Source of the DNA: Aminobacterium colombiense DSM 12261
GTDB taxonomy: Bacteria; Synergistota; Synergistia; Synergistales; Aminobacteriaceae
Direction: 5' to 3'
DNA length: 64,000 nucleotides
NCBI RefSeq assembly: GCF_000025885.1
Contig: NC_014011.1
Span: forward strand, 1,426,001 to 1,490,000
Shown here: piece after piece, positions 6,987 to 16,219 of the stretch
Position numbering within the stretch: position 1 is the first letter of the stretch
Layout: each line of letters begins with the position of its first letter
The notes under the pieces: generated by a model
Seen by the model: the letters and a program-made list of their open reading frames with translations, nothing else
Database searches by the model: none
Told to the model about the DNA's origin: nothing
Translations under genes and position numbers: made by a program

Positions 6987-7775
6987 TCAGGCCTCTGTTT
7001 CACAAAGGGACCTGGCTATTCGCTGTATTGACACAGCCTTTTTTGTTTCATTATCCACATCGACTATCACAGCATTGAGACGGAGGTCATCACTTGCCAC
7101 CTGAAAACGGGATGGAAGACTCGTAAGGAACCGGGGTAGAACACTTTCAAGTGTCATACCTATGGCGCTTTGAAAGGATCCCGTCATCCCCACGTCAGAA
7201 ATATAGGCCGTTCCCCCTGGAAGAATCTCTTCATCAGCTGTCTGAACATGGGTGTGAGTTCCCAGAAAAGCCGAAACTCTGCCGTCCAGATAAAATCCCA
7301 ACACTCGCTTTTCAGAAGTGGCCTCTGCATGAAAATCTACAAGCACCGGCACGTCTGCAAACGTTTCTAGAACTTCGTCAGCCTTGCGAAAGGGACAATC
7401 TATATCAGGCATAAAGACCCGTCCCTGCAAGTTTATGAGTCCTAACTTCATTCCATTCTTAGAAAGAACGGTCCATCCCAACCCCGGACATCCCGGAGGA
7501 TAGTTCGCCGGTCTTATTACTCTTGGCTCTCCATCAAGAACCGTAAAGAAATCGGACCGATCCCATATGTGGTTGCCAGAGGTAATGCCATCCACCCCGG
7601 CAGCAAATAGTTCATTCATGATCTTATCGGTCAGTCCTTTGCCAGCAGCTGCATTTTCTCCGTTTACGATCACGAAATCAATTTTGGAAAACTCTTTTCT
7701 TAGGAGAGGCAACAGGGCCGAAAAGATCTTTCGTCCCGGCCGCCCTACAATATCACCAACGAAAAGTATCCTCAT
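6987..7775 (-). CDS. ymdB: YmdB-family metallophosphoesterase
   Basis: A calcineurin-like phosphoesterase of the YmdB family (cyclic-nucleotide phosphodiesterase activity in Bacillus). Metal-ligand motifs are in order: GDIVGRPGR at the N-terminus, NGENAAAG, SGNHIWD, VDFHAEATSEK and GTHTHVQTADEEI. The 262 residues are the full family length; no signal peptide, so cytoplasmic. It follows rny by 12 bases, the same rny-ymdB order found in many Firmicutes, pointing to a shared link to RNA turnover or signalling. Confidence 0.93.
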   Translation of the reverse strand: MRILFVGDIVGRPGRKIFSALLPLLRKEFSKIDFVIVNGENAAAGKGLTDKIMNELFAAGVDGITSGNHIWDRSDFFTVLDGEPRVIRPANYPPGCPGLGWTVLSKNGMKLGLINLQGRVFMPDIDCPFRKADEVLETFADVPVLVDFHAEATSEKRVLGFYLDGRVSAFLGTHTHVQTADEEILPGGTAYISDVGMTGSFQSAIGMTLESVLPRFLTSLPSRFQVASDDLRLNAVIVDVDNETKKAVSIQRIARSLCETEA

Positions 7776-7787
7776 AGCATAAAGGGC

Positions 7788-9329
7788 CTATTTCGCGTAC
7801 TCTGTTGCCCGAACCTCCCTGGTCACTGTAACTTTAATCTGACCGGGATACTTCATTTCCTCTTCTATCTTTCGAGCAATGTCATAGGCCGTCTTGTAAA
7901 CCACCCCTTCATCCGTTACATTCGGTGAAACAATGACTCGCACCTCTCGTCCAGCCTGAATGGCAAAGGCCTTGCTTACCCCTTTAAATGACTTTGCCAC
8001 TTCCTCAAGTTTTTCAAGTCTGCGTATATACGCATCAAGACTCTCTCGTCTGGCCCCTGGGCGAGATGCGCTCACCGCATCAGCTGCAGCAACTATAACA
8101 TCATATACAGAAGTCTGCTCCACATCCTCGTGATGGGCAGCTATGGCATTGATGATTTCTGGTGTTTCTCCGTAGCGCTTTGCCAGATCAGATCCAATGA
8201 GAGCATGAGGGCCTTCAATCTGATGGTCCACAGCTTTTCCTATGTCATGGAGCAACCCGGCACGTCGGGCCATCTCTTCGTCCAGCCCCAGTTCTCCTGC
8301 TATAATTCCCGATAAGTGAGAAACCTCAAGGCTGTGCTGAAGGGCATTTTGCCCATAACTATAACGGAATCGAAGCTGGCCAATAAGACATACCAACTCA
8401 TCGTGCATGTTTTTAATGCCAGTTTCTAGAAGGGCCGTTTCTCCTGCTTCAAGAATCTGCTCTTCGACGTCGCTGGTCGCTTTTTCAACAAGTTCTTCTA
8501 TTCGGGCTGGATGAATGCGCCCATCAGCCACAAGCCTTTCAAGTGAAAGACGGGCTACTTCTCTTCGCACTGGATCGAAACTGCTTAACGTAACAGCTTC
8601 AGGCGTATCGTCCACTATGAGGTCCACTCCTGTCAGAGTTTCAAAAGAACGGATGTTTCGACCTTCCCGTCCGATAATACGACCCTTCATTTCATCTGAA
8701 GGCAAAGGAACTACGCTTACCGCTACTTCTGATGTCTGCTCAACCGCACACCTCTGTATTGCTGTTACGAGCACTTCTTTAGCTTTCTTATCCGCATCAC
8801 GCCGTGTCTTTTCTTCCAGATCTTTAATCAACATCCCCAAGTCATGCTGGACATTCTCTTCTGTCTCTTTTAATAGAACCTGACGAGCGTCTTCTCCGGA
8901 CATTTCAGCGATTTCTTCAAGGCGTTTGACTTGCTCAAGACGAATAAGCTCTATTTCTGCCGACTGCTTCTCCACTTCCTCCTTTTGGAGGCGAAGCTCT
9001 TCTTCCTTATGGCTCATACGGTCAATTTTCTTATCGAGGTTCTCTTCTTTTTGTTCGAGTCGCCGTTCTGCTCTCTGCAGCTCCGATCGGCGCTCTTTGT
9101 TCTCCCTTTCCAGTTCCTGGCGAAGTTTATAAGATTCTTCCCTGGCCTCTGTCAATTTCTCCCGTTTACGCTGTTCCCCTTCTTGAACCGCCTCTTTAAG
9201 AATTGTTTCTGCCCTTAGTTTGGCGTTTTCAAGATGTTTTGCTCCGATAGTTTTTGAAAGCATAAACCCTGCTGCAACTCCAGCAGCAAGGCCTGCAGCT
9301 ATTCCTATAATAGCAGTCATAATTTGCAT
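7788..9329 (-). CDS. rny: Ribonuclease Y
   Basis: RNase Y is a membrane-anchored endoribonuclease that starts mRNA decay. The layout is typical: one N-terminal membrane helix ([15 protein letters not shown] region), a long Lys/Glu-rich coiled coil to about residue 190, a KH domain with [13 protein letters not shown], and an HD domain ([20 protein letters not shown]). The start is placed at the ATG at 9329 (MQIM), with GGAG 13 bases upstream; an ATG seven codons earlier has no ribosome site, and a later ATG at 9320 is possible. About 513 residues, as usual. Confidence 0.93.
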   Translation of the reverse strand: MQIMTAIIGIAAGLAAGVAAGFMLSKTIGAKHLENAKLRAETILKEAVQEGEQRKREKLTEAREESYKLRQELERENKERRSELQRAERRLEQKEENLDKKIDRMSHKEEELRLQKEEVEKQSAEIELIRLEQVKRLEEIAEMSGEDARQVLLKETEENVQHDLGMLIKDLEEKTRRDADKKAKEVLVTAIQRCAVEQTSEVAVSVVPLPSDEMKGRIIGREGRNIRSFETLTGVDLIVDDTPEAVTLSSFDPVRREVARLSLERLVADGRIHPARIEELVEKATSDVEEQILEAGETALLETGIKNMHDELVCLIGQLRFRYSYGQNALQHSLEVSHLSGIIAGELGLDEEMARRAGLLHDIGKAVDHQIEGPHALIGSDLAKRYGETPEIINAIAAHHEDVEQTSVYDVIVAAADAVSASRPGARRESLDAYIRRLEKLEEVAKSFKGVSKAFAIQAGREVRVIVSPNVTDEGVVYKTAYDIARKIEEEMKYPGQIKVTVTREVRATEYAK

Positions 9330-9419
9330 AATTGGCCAATCACTCCTCATTTTATTATCAAGGTGCTGTCATATTTAATGGAGACTGCACACGTAGTGCT
9401 GAGGGTTCTATTTTACAGG

Positions 9420-9854
9420 TCAAAAGAAGGGCTCACAAGTCCTTTCTAAAGCAATTCTGCAAGAACTGGGAGAAAAACCCCGACGAACCAACCGCCCCCA
9501 TATTCTACGAGGGTCAATATCATGGTCTTTCCATTCTCCTGCTAAGATGCAGGCTCGCTGAACTTCGTCAGACTCTGCCTCCTCAAGCACTTTCTCAATC
9601 ACGCAGCGAGCCACCTTTCGCCTGCGCAACTCATCCCGCAACTTCCGGTCACCCCAGCCTCTATGGGATGCCACAAAAAGAATACTATAAGCTTCATCAT
9701 CAAGAAAGCCTAATTCTTTGTACTGCTCAACTAATTTATTCGCTTCTTCTTCAGCTGCACCCTTTTTTACGAGTTTATCGTGTATTTGCCAACATGTATA
9801 GGCTCCACGGGTTAACAATCGCTGAAGATAGTTTTCAAGATTCCGGTCACTCAT
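9420..9854 (-). CDS. recX: RecX-family regulatory protein
   Basis: A 144-residue all-helical protein of the RecX family, which binds and restrains RecA filaments. Seen: LENYLQRLLTRGAYTCWQIHDKL and KELGFLDDEAY, the typical RecX three-helix repeats, and the C-terminal LVRRGFSPSSC. The start overlaps the recG stop by 4 bases (ATGA), so translation is coupled. Pairing RecX with RecG puts two recombination functions in one message. RecX proteins vary much in sequence; family call is good, activity is not proven. Confidence 0.85.
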   Translation of the reverse strand: MSDRNLENYLQRLLTRGAYTCWQIHDKLVKKGAAEEEANKLVEQYKELGFLDDEAYSILFVASHRGWGDRKLRDELRRRKVARCVIEKVLEEAESDEVQRACILAGEWKDHDIDPRRIWGRLVRRGFSPSSCRIALERTCEPFF

Positions 9855-11938
9855 GCTATTCCCGCCAATTCAAGGTTTTTTCCCACCGTTCTCAAAACAT
9901 AATCTAGAAGTCCCTGTTCTTCAGAAAGGCGAGGGTCACATTCCACAAGACTGAAAGCATCTTTTCTAGCCATGTCGAGCAGAGAACGATCCTTTAAGAG
10001 ATCTGCCACTCTGAAATCTGTAATTCCATGCTGCCTGACGCCACACACCTCACCCGGTCCCCTAAGCCTCAAATCAGCTTCCGCTATTTTAAAACCGTCG
10101 GTGGTGGCACACATAACCTTGAGTCTTTCTACACCTTCCCTGGTGGTTGGATTGCTCAATAGAACGCAGTAGCTCTGGTTCCCGCCCCTTCCCACCCTCC
10201 CGCGAAGCTGATGAAGTTGGGAGAGACCAAAACGATCAGCATCTTCTATGACCATCACAGTGGCCTGGGGGACATCAACTCCTACTTCAATAACCGTGGT
10301 AGAAACGATTAAGTCAAGATGCCCCCTCGCAAAACTCCTCATTATGGTTTCTTTTTCACTCGATGGAAGCTGACCATGCAAAAGACCTACGTTCAGATCC
10401 GGGAAAAGTTTCTTGAGATATTCGTACCTCTCAGTTACCGAAGCCACTGAAAGGGTTTCACTTTCATCTATGAGAGGGCAAACCCAGTATATCCTTTCCC
10501 TGGCGGAGCACCTCTCCCGTATAAAGGCCCACAACCGTCCCTCTTCTTTTTTCTTAAGCCATCTCGTCTGTATGGGTGTTCTGCCTGGCGGCATTTCATC
10601 AATGACTGAAACAGAAAGATCCCCATAGACTGAAAGGGTGAGGGTCCGTGGAATAGGCGTAGCTGTCATGACCAATATATGAGGAGCTTGCCCCTCATTG
10701 GCCCCCTTGGCGCGAAGGGCGTTTTTTTGCAGCACGCCAAACCGATGCTGTTCATCTATGACGGCAAACCCTAGATTTGAAAAGGTGACGGGGTCAGAAA
10801 ACAGGGCGTGAGTTCCTACCACAACGTGGGCCTCACCTGTGCTGATCTTTTGCAATGTCAATTCCCTCGCCCTGTTTTTCAAAGAACCTATGAGCAGCAC
10901 CACCGAAACCCCCAAGGGCTCCAGAAAAGAATGCAACCTGTAGTAGTGTTGTTGAGCCAATATTTCTGTAGGAGCCATAAAAGCCCCCTGGTACCCTCCC
11001 TCCACAGCTTGAAGGAGGGCCAGAACAGCTACTGCTGTTTTGCCAGACCCCACATCCCCCTGAAGAAGGCGATGCATGGGGATATTAAGGGCCATATCCT
11101 GACTTATTTCTAGAGAAACTTTCTTCTGAGCTTCCGTGAGAGGGTAGGGAAAGATTTCTTTCAGGAAACGCTCTTTCAGTCTTCCGCTCTCTGGCAGTAT
11201 TGGAGCTTTTTCAGCCAGACGGGACCGCTCTCCTCGTCGGAGAGCCATACCTGTCTGAAGCACAAAGAGCTCCTGATAGGCCAGGCGATCTCTCGCCTTT
11301 TTCCAGCTTTCACGCCCCTGGGGGTAATGCATTTCTAGAATAGAGTCATAGAGGGGAGGGAAAGCATGTTTCAATCGTAAAAAATCAGGTAACGGATCAA
11401 AAATAAATGGGCTATTATCAAGACAAAAACGAATGAGCTTGCGAAACCACCGCTGATGCAATCCAGCAGTAAGTGGATAGATTGGCACCACTTGACCAAT
11501 AGATTCAGGGCTTTCCCCTTCTTCTATGATTTCAAATTCAGGATTTGTGATCTGAAGATGTCCGTATTTCCAATCTATTGGACCATACAAGGCAACCTCT
11601 TTGCCTGGCGTAAGCAAGCGTTCCAGTCCTTTTCTATTGAACCAGACTGCGCGAAGAAAATCCTGACCGTCTGTCATAAGTCCCTGAATAATGACAAATC
11701 CTTTCCTGGATGTTTGACGCTTTTCTACCGCTACGACGCGGACAAGAAGTGAAACTGTGGTTTCCGGCCTCAATTTGGCCAAAGAGGTTAAACCTCTTCT
11801 GTCTTCGTAACGGCGTGGGAAAAATAGAATCAAATCTTCAGCAGTCTGAATGCCAAGGCGGTTCAATTGCTTTTCTCTTACCGCCCCTACCCCTTTAATA
11901 TAGCGCACAGACTGCTGATGCAATTTTTTCTCCGTCAC
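9851..11938 (-). CDS. recG: ATP-dependent DNA helicase RecG
   Basis: RecG drives branch migration and fork reversal at stalled replication forks. The 695 residues contain an N-terminal wedge/OB part (RYIKGVGAVREKQLNRLGI, then ETTVSLLVRVV), Walker A LLQGDVGSGKTAVA, DEQH box VIDEQHRFGV, MTATPIPRTL, and the C-terminal helicase motifs STTVIEVGVDVPQA and QLRGRVGRG. All are intact. It lies 5 bases behind divIVA and overlaps recX, within the long minus-strand operon that starts at the queD-like gene. Confidence 0.97.
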   Translation of the reverse strand: MTEKKLHQQSVRYIKGVGAVREKQLNRLGIQTAEDLILFFPRRYEDRRGLTSLAKLRPETTVSLLVRVVAVEKRQTSRKGFVIIQGLMTDGQDFLRAVWFNRKGLERLLTPGKEVALYGPIDWKYGHLQITNPEFEIIEEGESPESIGQVVPIYPLTAGLHQRWFRKLIRFCLDNSPFIFDPLPDFLRLKHAFPPLYDSILEMHYPQGRESWKKARDRLAYQELFVLQTGMALRRGERSRLAEKAPILPESGRLKERFLKEIFPYPLTEAQKKVSLEISQDMALNIPMHRLLQGDVGSGKTAVAVLALLQAVEGGYQGAFMAPTEILAQQHYYRLHSFLEPLGVSVVLLIGSLKNRARELTLQKISTGEAHVVVGTHALFSDPVTFSNLGFAVIDEQHRFGVLQKNALRAKGANEGQAPHILVMTATPIPRTLTLSVYGDLSVSVIDEMPPGRTPIQTRWLKKKEEGRLWAFIRERCSARERIYWVCPLIDESETLSVASVTERYEYLKKLFPDLNVGLLHGQLPSSEKETIMRSFARGHLDLIVSTTVIEVGVDVPQATVMVIEDADRFGLSQLHQLRGRVGRGGNQSYCVLLSNPTTREGVERLKVMCATTDGFKIAEADLRLRGPGEVCGVRQHGITDFRVADLLKDRSLLDMARKDAFSLVECDPRLSEEQGLLDYVLRTVGKNLELAGIA

Positions 11939-11943
11939 TCCCT

Positions 11944-12411
11944 TTAACTCTCCTCCGGTTTGTCTTCAATGGAGTTAAGTATGGAAGAGAATTTCGATAA
12001 AAGAGCCACCATATCTCCTTTGAATACCCGCTTCAGGTCTGCAAAACTAGCAGCTTCCCGCCGATGAAGATCCCGCTCGTTCATAGCCTCGAACACTATG
12101 CGCTCACTTTTGGCCCGAGCTTCAGAAATAATCGCGTCGGCCTCCTGTTTCGCCGCTTCCGTTTTGGCTTCAGCACTTTTCTGAGCCATAAGAAGAGTTT
12201 CCTGCAATGTGTCTTTCAGATTGTTATACTCTTTTAATTGCCCTTCATAGAGCAAGGCTTCCCGCTCCAGGTCTGTTATCTGCTGAGCCATCAGACGAAG
12301 AGTTTCTGCTATTTGATCGAGAAATTCATCAACCTGATCGGGGTCATACCCGCGAATAGATCTTGAAAAAGTCTTACTTTCAATATCAAGGGCCGTTATA
12401 AGATCAGGCAC
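11944..12411 (-). CDS. divIVA: DivIVA-domain protein
   Basis: DivIVA-type proteins bind curved membrane at poles and septa and place division or wall factors. The N-terminus holds the lipid-binding motif region TFSRSIRGYDPDQVDEFLDQ, followed by coiled coil (residues about 35-120). 155 residues, no membrane segment. The start overlaps the sepF 3' end by 8 bases, the same sepF-divIVA neighbourhood as in Gram-positive division clusters. Its role here, in a likely double-membrane cell, is inferred. Confidence 0.92.
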   Translation of the reverse strand: MPDLITALDIESKTFSRSIRGYDPDQVDEFLDQIAETLRLMAQQITDLEREALLYEGQLKEYNNLKDTLQETLLMAQKSAEAKTEAAKQEADAIISEARAKSERIVFEAMNERDLHRREAASFADLKRVFKGDMVALLSKFSSILNSIEDKPEES

Positions 12412-12805
12412 GATGTTCCTCCTTCCATTCCTCTGTTATCCCCTTACGCGGAGAAGCTATAAAAACTCCAGGCGACACTCGCACCACATCTCCACGCATT
12501 GCAAATGCAACTCCACATAAAAAATCAAGTACGCTTTGCCCAACATCCCGTTCCATGTTTCGCAAATCCACAATGACCATAAGTCCTCTATGAAGAGCTT
12601 CTCCAAGTTCTTCCCTCCGGTCAAGGCAGAGTTCACCCCGGCAAATCACTATTTGTGCCTGGGTGGGAGGAGTTTTTAATACCCTTTTCTGCCGTTCCTC
12701 CAGATCTTCTTCGGTACGAACCGGTACTTCCAGAGCTGCCTCGTTCCCCACATCATCATAGTCGTATTCGGCAAGCCCCAGCATAGCCATCAGGCGCTCA
12801 AACAT
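12404..12805 (-). CDS. sepF: Cell division protein SepF
   Basis: SepF tethers FtsZ to the membrane. The product has an N-terminal amphipathic helix (MFERLMAMLGL), an acidic linker and the compact SepF domain with VIVDLRNMERDVGQSVLDFL and the terminal RVSPGVFIASP. Start at 12805 is set by an AGGAGGT site 7 bases ahead; an upstream start at 12835 would put non-family residues in front of the membrane helix. 133 residues. It stands between the PLP-homeostasis gene and divIVA, the classic ylmE-sepF-divIVA order. Confidence 0.93.
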   Translation of the reverse strand: MFERLMAMLGLAEYDYDDVGNEAALEVPVRTEEDLEERQKRVLKTPPTQAQIVICRGELCLDRREELGEALHRGLMVIVDLRNMERDVGQSVLDFLCGVAFAMRGDVVRVSPGVFIASPRKGITEEWKEEHRA

Positions 12806-12831
12806 TGAACCACCTCCTGTAATTAGAGCGG

Positions 12832-13536
12832 TCAATATGATCGGGGACCAAAAATAGCCGTCCCGATCCGAACCATGGTACTACCCTCCTCAATGGCCCA
12901 CTGAAAATCTCCACTCATACCCATGGAAAGCTCCGGCAAGGACACTCCCGTGGAAGAGCTCAGATCATCTCGCAGGTTCCTGAGCAGCGCAAAAGCCTCC
13001 CTTACTCTGTTTTCATCATCTGTAAGGGGGCCGACGGTCATAAAACCAGCTACATGTAGAGAGGGACACTTTTCTATTACAAAATCAAGAAGTGCTTGTA
13101 CATCCTTTGGCGCAACACCATGTTTAGATGTTTCTCCAGACGTATTTACCTCTAGCAGCACCTGGACGGTGCGGTTCATTTCTACACATATGCGTTCCAG
13201 TCTCTCTGCAAGGGATTCGGACTCCAATGACTGTATCGTATGAAATATTTCAAGGGCCTTCCGCGCCTTGTTCCGCTGAAGATGGCCCACAAGGTGCCAT
13301 TGAGCCTGAACCTCCTCAGGCCACGAACATATTTTTGTCTGGGCCTCCTGAACCCGGTTCTCTCCAATGTACATAATGCCAGCATCCCGAATGGCCGTTA
13401 CCATTTCTTCCACCGCGTGGTTTTTTGTTATGGCAATAAGTTTTATCTCATGAGCCTGGCGCCCACTTTTGGCAGCGCCTTCCTCGATACTGTTGCGAAT
13501 AAGTTCTACATTTTTACGTATGTCTATAGTTACCAT
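12832..13536 (-). CDS. Pyridoxal-phosphate homeostasis protein (YggS/YlmE/PLPBP family)
   Basis: A small single-domain TIM-barrel protein that binds PLP and keeps free PLP and amino-acid pools balanced. The PLP lysine lies in KLIAITKNHAVEEM; GENRVQEAQTK, WHLVGHLQRNKARKA, LLEVNTSGETSKHG, MSMGMSGD-like (LSMGMSGDFQWAI) and VRIGTAIFG are the family signatures. 234 residues is full length. Its start overlaps the HlyD-like gene end by 7 bases. The position before sepF is the conserved location. Confidence 0.94.
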   Translation of the reverse strand: MVTIDIRKNVELIRNSIEEGAAKSGRQAHEIKLIAITKNHAVEEMVTAIRDAGIMYIGENRVQEAQTKICSWPEEVQAQWHLVGHLQRNKARKALEIFHTIQSLESESLAERLERICVEMNRTVQVLLEVNTSGETSKHGVAPKDVQALLDFVIEKCPSLHVAGFMTVGPLTDDENRVREAFALLRNLRDDLSSSTGVSLPELSMGMSGDFQWAIEEGSTMVRIGTAIFGPRSY

Positions 13537-14459
13537 AGCTCTACTCTGCCCTCCCTGGCATGATCTGCTTTAAGAATAACGATATTCCCTGGCTGAAGTC
13601 CACTTGTAATGAAAAAAAGATGATCTGTCAGGGGAATGCCTTTGACCTCTTTAAATCTGGCGTAATTTCCCTCCACAATAAAGACGCCTAATTTGCCCTC
13701 TCGCGAAATGACAGCAGATTGGGGAATGGACACGCCAACATGCTCTTCTGTAGAAATAAGATACGATACAGAACGTTTTTTAACAATATTAACAGGAAAA
13801 AAGGGAAGGGAAAGATATAATTTCACCCTATGTCCCATTTTTCTCACAACCCGTACTTCCGCTTGGTACAGAGGGTCTTTAGGACCGCGACGTAAAGATA
13901 TCAATCCCCGCTTTAACTGTTTATCAAGGGCTGGAGTCAAATCCGCATACCCTACCGCTCTTAACTCCTGAGGCATGGGGATAAGCTTTCCAATAAAGCC
14001 ACCCCTCTCTGCTGTATGTCCCATTGAAAAGAGCGAAAGCTCTGGGGTTTGGGGAATCCTGTCTTCTCCCGCCCAAAGGGACTGATAACTTAATCTCCCC
14101 TCAAAGCCATCGAGACCGGGAACAAAGTAGCCTGTCAGGGGCGCGCGAAGCTGTTGACGTGATTCTTCACCCACAGTTGCTATGACATCTCCCTGACTCA
14201 CTCTCCCACCACTTTCAGGAACAGTATAGGCCACATTTCCCCCAACTGGGGTGGTTACAATGATTTCTTCCCATAAAAGCATTCCTGAAAAAGGCATTTC
14301 TTCCTCATAAGAATGAGGAACAGCCTGAGTGATACGAGGGTGGGTCACCTCATAATTACGCCACCAAAGCCCATAAACCCATATGGCTGCCGTTATAAAA
14401 CATAAAACCATAACTCCATAGGCAACGGCTTTTCTTTTTTCCCCAAAATTAAAATTCAT
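13530..14459 (-). CDS. HlyD-like membrane-anchored protein
   Basis: A 309-residue protein with one N-terminal membrane helix (AVAYGVMVLCFITAAIWVYGL) and a periplasmic or external part with biotinyl/lipoyl-type hairpin sequence (TTPVGGNVAYTVPESGGRVSQGDVIATV, then APLTGYFVPG), as in HlyD/membrane-fusion adaptors. The long coiled coil of true efflux adaptors is missing, and no efflux pump gene lies nearby, so a transport role is doubtful. Similar genes occur next to ylmE-sepF in other bacteria, suggesting a division or envelope role. Function unknown. Confidence 0.7.
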   Translation of the reverse strand: MNFNFGEKRKAVAYGVMVLCFITAAIWVYGLWWRNYEVTHPRITQAVPHSYEEEMPFSGMLLWEEIIVTTPVGGNVAYTVPESGGRVSQGDVIATVGEESRQQLRAPLTGYFVPGLDGFEGRLSYQSLWAGEDRIPQTPELSLFSMGHTAERGGFIGKLIPMPQELRAVGYADLTPALDKQLKRGLISLRRGPKDPLYQAEVRVVRKMGHRVKLYLSLPFFPVNIVKKRSVSYLISTEEHVGVSIPQSAVISREGKLGVFIVEGNYARFKEVKGIPLTDHLFFITSGLQPGNIVILKADHAREGRVELW

Positions 14460-14462
14460 CGA

Positions 14463-15437
14463 TTACAGCGTCTTCCTTCTGTTAATATCTTGGACATTGA
14501 GACAAGAACATGGTTCACGTCCATCTGACAGCCTTTTGATGTTTTCTACTATAAAGTCAACGGCACCCTGAAAGGAAGCATCTGTTACCCCGCCAACGTG
14601 AGGAGTAGTTGTTATGAGAGGATGGTGAAGGATGGGGTCGGCAATATCGGGCGGCTCGTTCCAAAATACATCAAGCCCCGCCCCGGCAATCCATTGATTT
14701 TGGATAGCCTTGTCAAAAGCTTCCCGTTCCACAATATCTCCACGAGCTACATTAATAAAAAAGGCATCTCTGTCCATAGCCTGAAAAAAAGACTCGCCAA
14801 TAGTATGCCTCGTTTCGGGCGTCAATGCCAGGGCAACAATGACAAACCGGCATCCAGTCACTGCCTTTTCTATTTCTGTCAAAAGGTGGAAGGTGTCTAC
14901 GCCCCATTGGAAGAACTCGTCCCTATAGGTGCGGTTGACTCCTGCCACAGTCATCCCAAGGCCCTTCAAACGCTCTACCAGACAGTGTCCCAGATTGCCA
15001 AGACCGATGACACAGGCTTTTTTGCCCCACAGAACTGTCCCTGGAGGTGTAAAGACCTTGCCCTCCAAGAGTTTTTCTCGGGATCGATGATATCGCCTTC
15101 CTAGAAGCATCATATGGAGAATGGCCATTTCTGCAACTCCTTCCCCATTACCAGTGCCCCTGGATGGTATGTTGCAGGCATATATGCCCAAATCCGTACA
15201 GTCCTGAATGTTAAGGCCTTCCACACCCGCACCCCACTGCTGAACCATTTTAAGGTTTGTTCCATGTTGGAGAAGACTTTTTGTAATATTCATAGGACGG
15301 ATGACAAGCACATCCGCCCATGGAAGTTTCTGCTCGAGTTCTCCGTCGCCTGCCACATCCAGAGAATGTTCCTTAAAAGCAGGAAAAAGACTATCCCTCA
15401 ATCGCAGAAAGGCCTTGTCCCCAAAGAGTATATTCAT
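14463..15437 (-). CDS. D-isomer-specific 2-hydroxyacid dehydrogenase family protein
   Basis: An NAD-dependent reductase/dehydrogenase of 2-hydroxy acids. The Rossmann motif VIGLGNLGHCLVERLKGLG and the catalytic set Arg (NVARGDIVER), Glu (DVFWNEPP) and His (TTPHVGGVT) are all present in 324 residues. The exact substrate cannot be told; candidates are D-lactate-like acids, glyoxylate/hydroxypyruvate or phosphoglycerate relatives. The start overlaps the folE2 stop by 4 bases. Why it is inside a folate/division operon is unclear. Confidence 0.88.
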   Translation of the reverse strand: MNILFGDKAFLRLRDSLFPAFKEHSLDVAGDGELEQKLPWADVLVIRPMNITKSLLQHGTNLKMVQQWGAGVEGLNIQDCTDLGIYACNIPSRGTGNGEGVAEMAILHMMLLGRRYHRSREKLLEGKVFTPPGTVLWGKKACVIGLGNLGHCLVERLKGLGMTVAGVNRTYRDEFFQWGVDTFHLLTEIEKAVTGCRFVIVALALTPETRHTIGESFFQAMDRDAFFINVARGDIVEREAFDKAIQNQWIAGAGLDVFWNEPPDIADPILHHPLITTTPHVGGVTDASFQGAVDFIVENIKRLSDGREPCSCLNVQDINRRKTL

Positions 15438-16219
15438 ATGGACCCCCCATGAGCCACATGTCTTTCAAGCTCTGCAAAAGCATCGTGATTATGAATGCTT
15501 TCAGAGCTGACCACTCTCACTTTGTACCAGGATATGCGGGGTTCAGCTTCAAGTGCCAAGGCCGTGTCACGGAGCACGTCTTCTACGAATTTAGCGTTGT
15601 TATAGGCCTCCTCTGTTACATATTTTTCATCTTCTCTTTTCAGCAAAGTGTGAAGAGGAGCAGAACCGCAGCGTTCTGCAATTTCAACAAGCTCTTCGAT
15701 CCAGACAAAATTTTTCATGCGGGCTGATATGTCTATTCTGCCCCGCTGATTATGGGCACCCGCCTCAGAGATTTCTTTTGAGCAGGGACACAGTGTCTGT
15801 ACAGGAACTGAAACTGTGGTCACAAGATCAAAGGTATCCGATTTCTGAGACCAGAATGTCACATCATAACGGGAATAACTTGGAAGATTGGTTACCGGGG
15901 CGTAACGGCGCATAAAATAGGGAAATTGAAAAGTGATCTCAGCCCGGTCTGCGTGAAGGACCTTCCGAAGATGCTCCGTAATATGCTCCATTTGTGAAAG
16001 TGTCACTTTCCCCTGGAATTCCTCAAGAACTTCAATAAAACGACTCATATGTGTGCCCCGATAGTGATGGGGCAAGGAAACAGCCATGGAGATCTCCGCC
16101 ACTGTTCGCTGCTCATTCTGCTGTCTATCGAGAACTATAATGGGGTAAGAGAGGTTTCTCACCCCCACAAGGTCAATGGGAATTTTTCTTGAGTCTCGCT
16201 CGTTCTGCACGTCACGCAT
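15434..16219 (-). CDS. folE2: GTP cyclohydrolase IB (FolE2)
   Basis: Opens GTP to 7,8-dihydroneopterin triphosphate, the first step for folate and queuosine. It belongs to the COG1469 type, unrelated in sequence to the zinc enzyme FolE. Seen: GVRNLSYPIIVLD at the N-terminus, SLPHHYRGTHMSRF, and TLCPCSKEISEAGAHNQRG with the metal-binding/catalytic Cys. 261 residues, full length. It overlaps the start of the next gene by 4 bases and the end of the queD-like gene by 8 bases, so the two pterin enzymes are made together. Confidence 0.95.
   Translation of the reverse strand: MRDVQNERDSRKIPIDLVGVRNLSYPIIVLDRQQNEQRTVAEISMAVSLPHHYRGTHMSRFIEVLEEFQGKVTLSQMEHITEHLRKVLHADRAEITFQFPYFMRRYAPVTNLPSYSRYDVTFWSQKSDTFDLVTTVSVPVQTLCPCSKEISEAGAHNQRGRIDISARMKNFVWIEELVEIAERCGSAPLHTLLKREDEKYVTEEAYNNAKFVEDVLRDTALALEAEPRISWYKVRVVSSESIHNHDAFAELERHVAHGGSI

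Noticed and set aside
7788-9350. rny starting at 9350
   Set aside because: No ribosome site precedes that ATG; the GGAG motif lies behind it and serves a later ATG.
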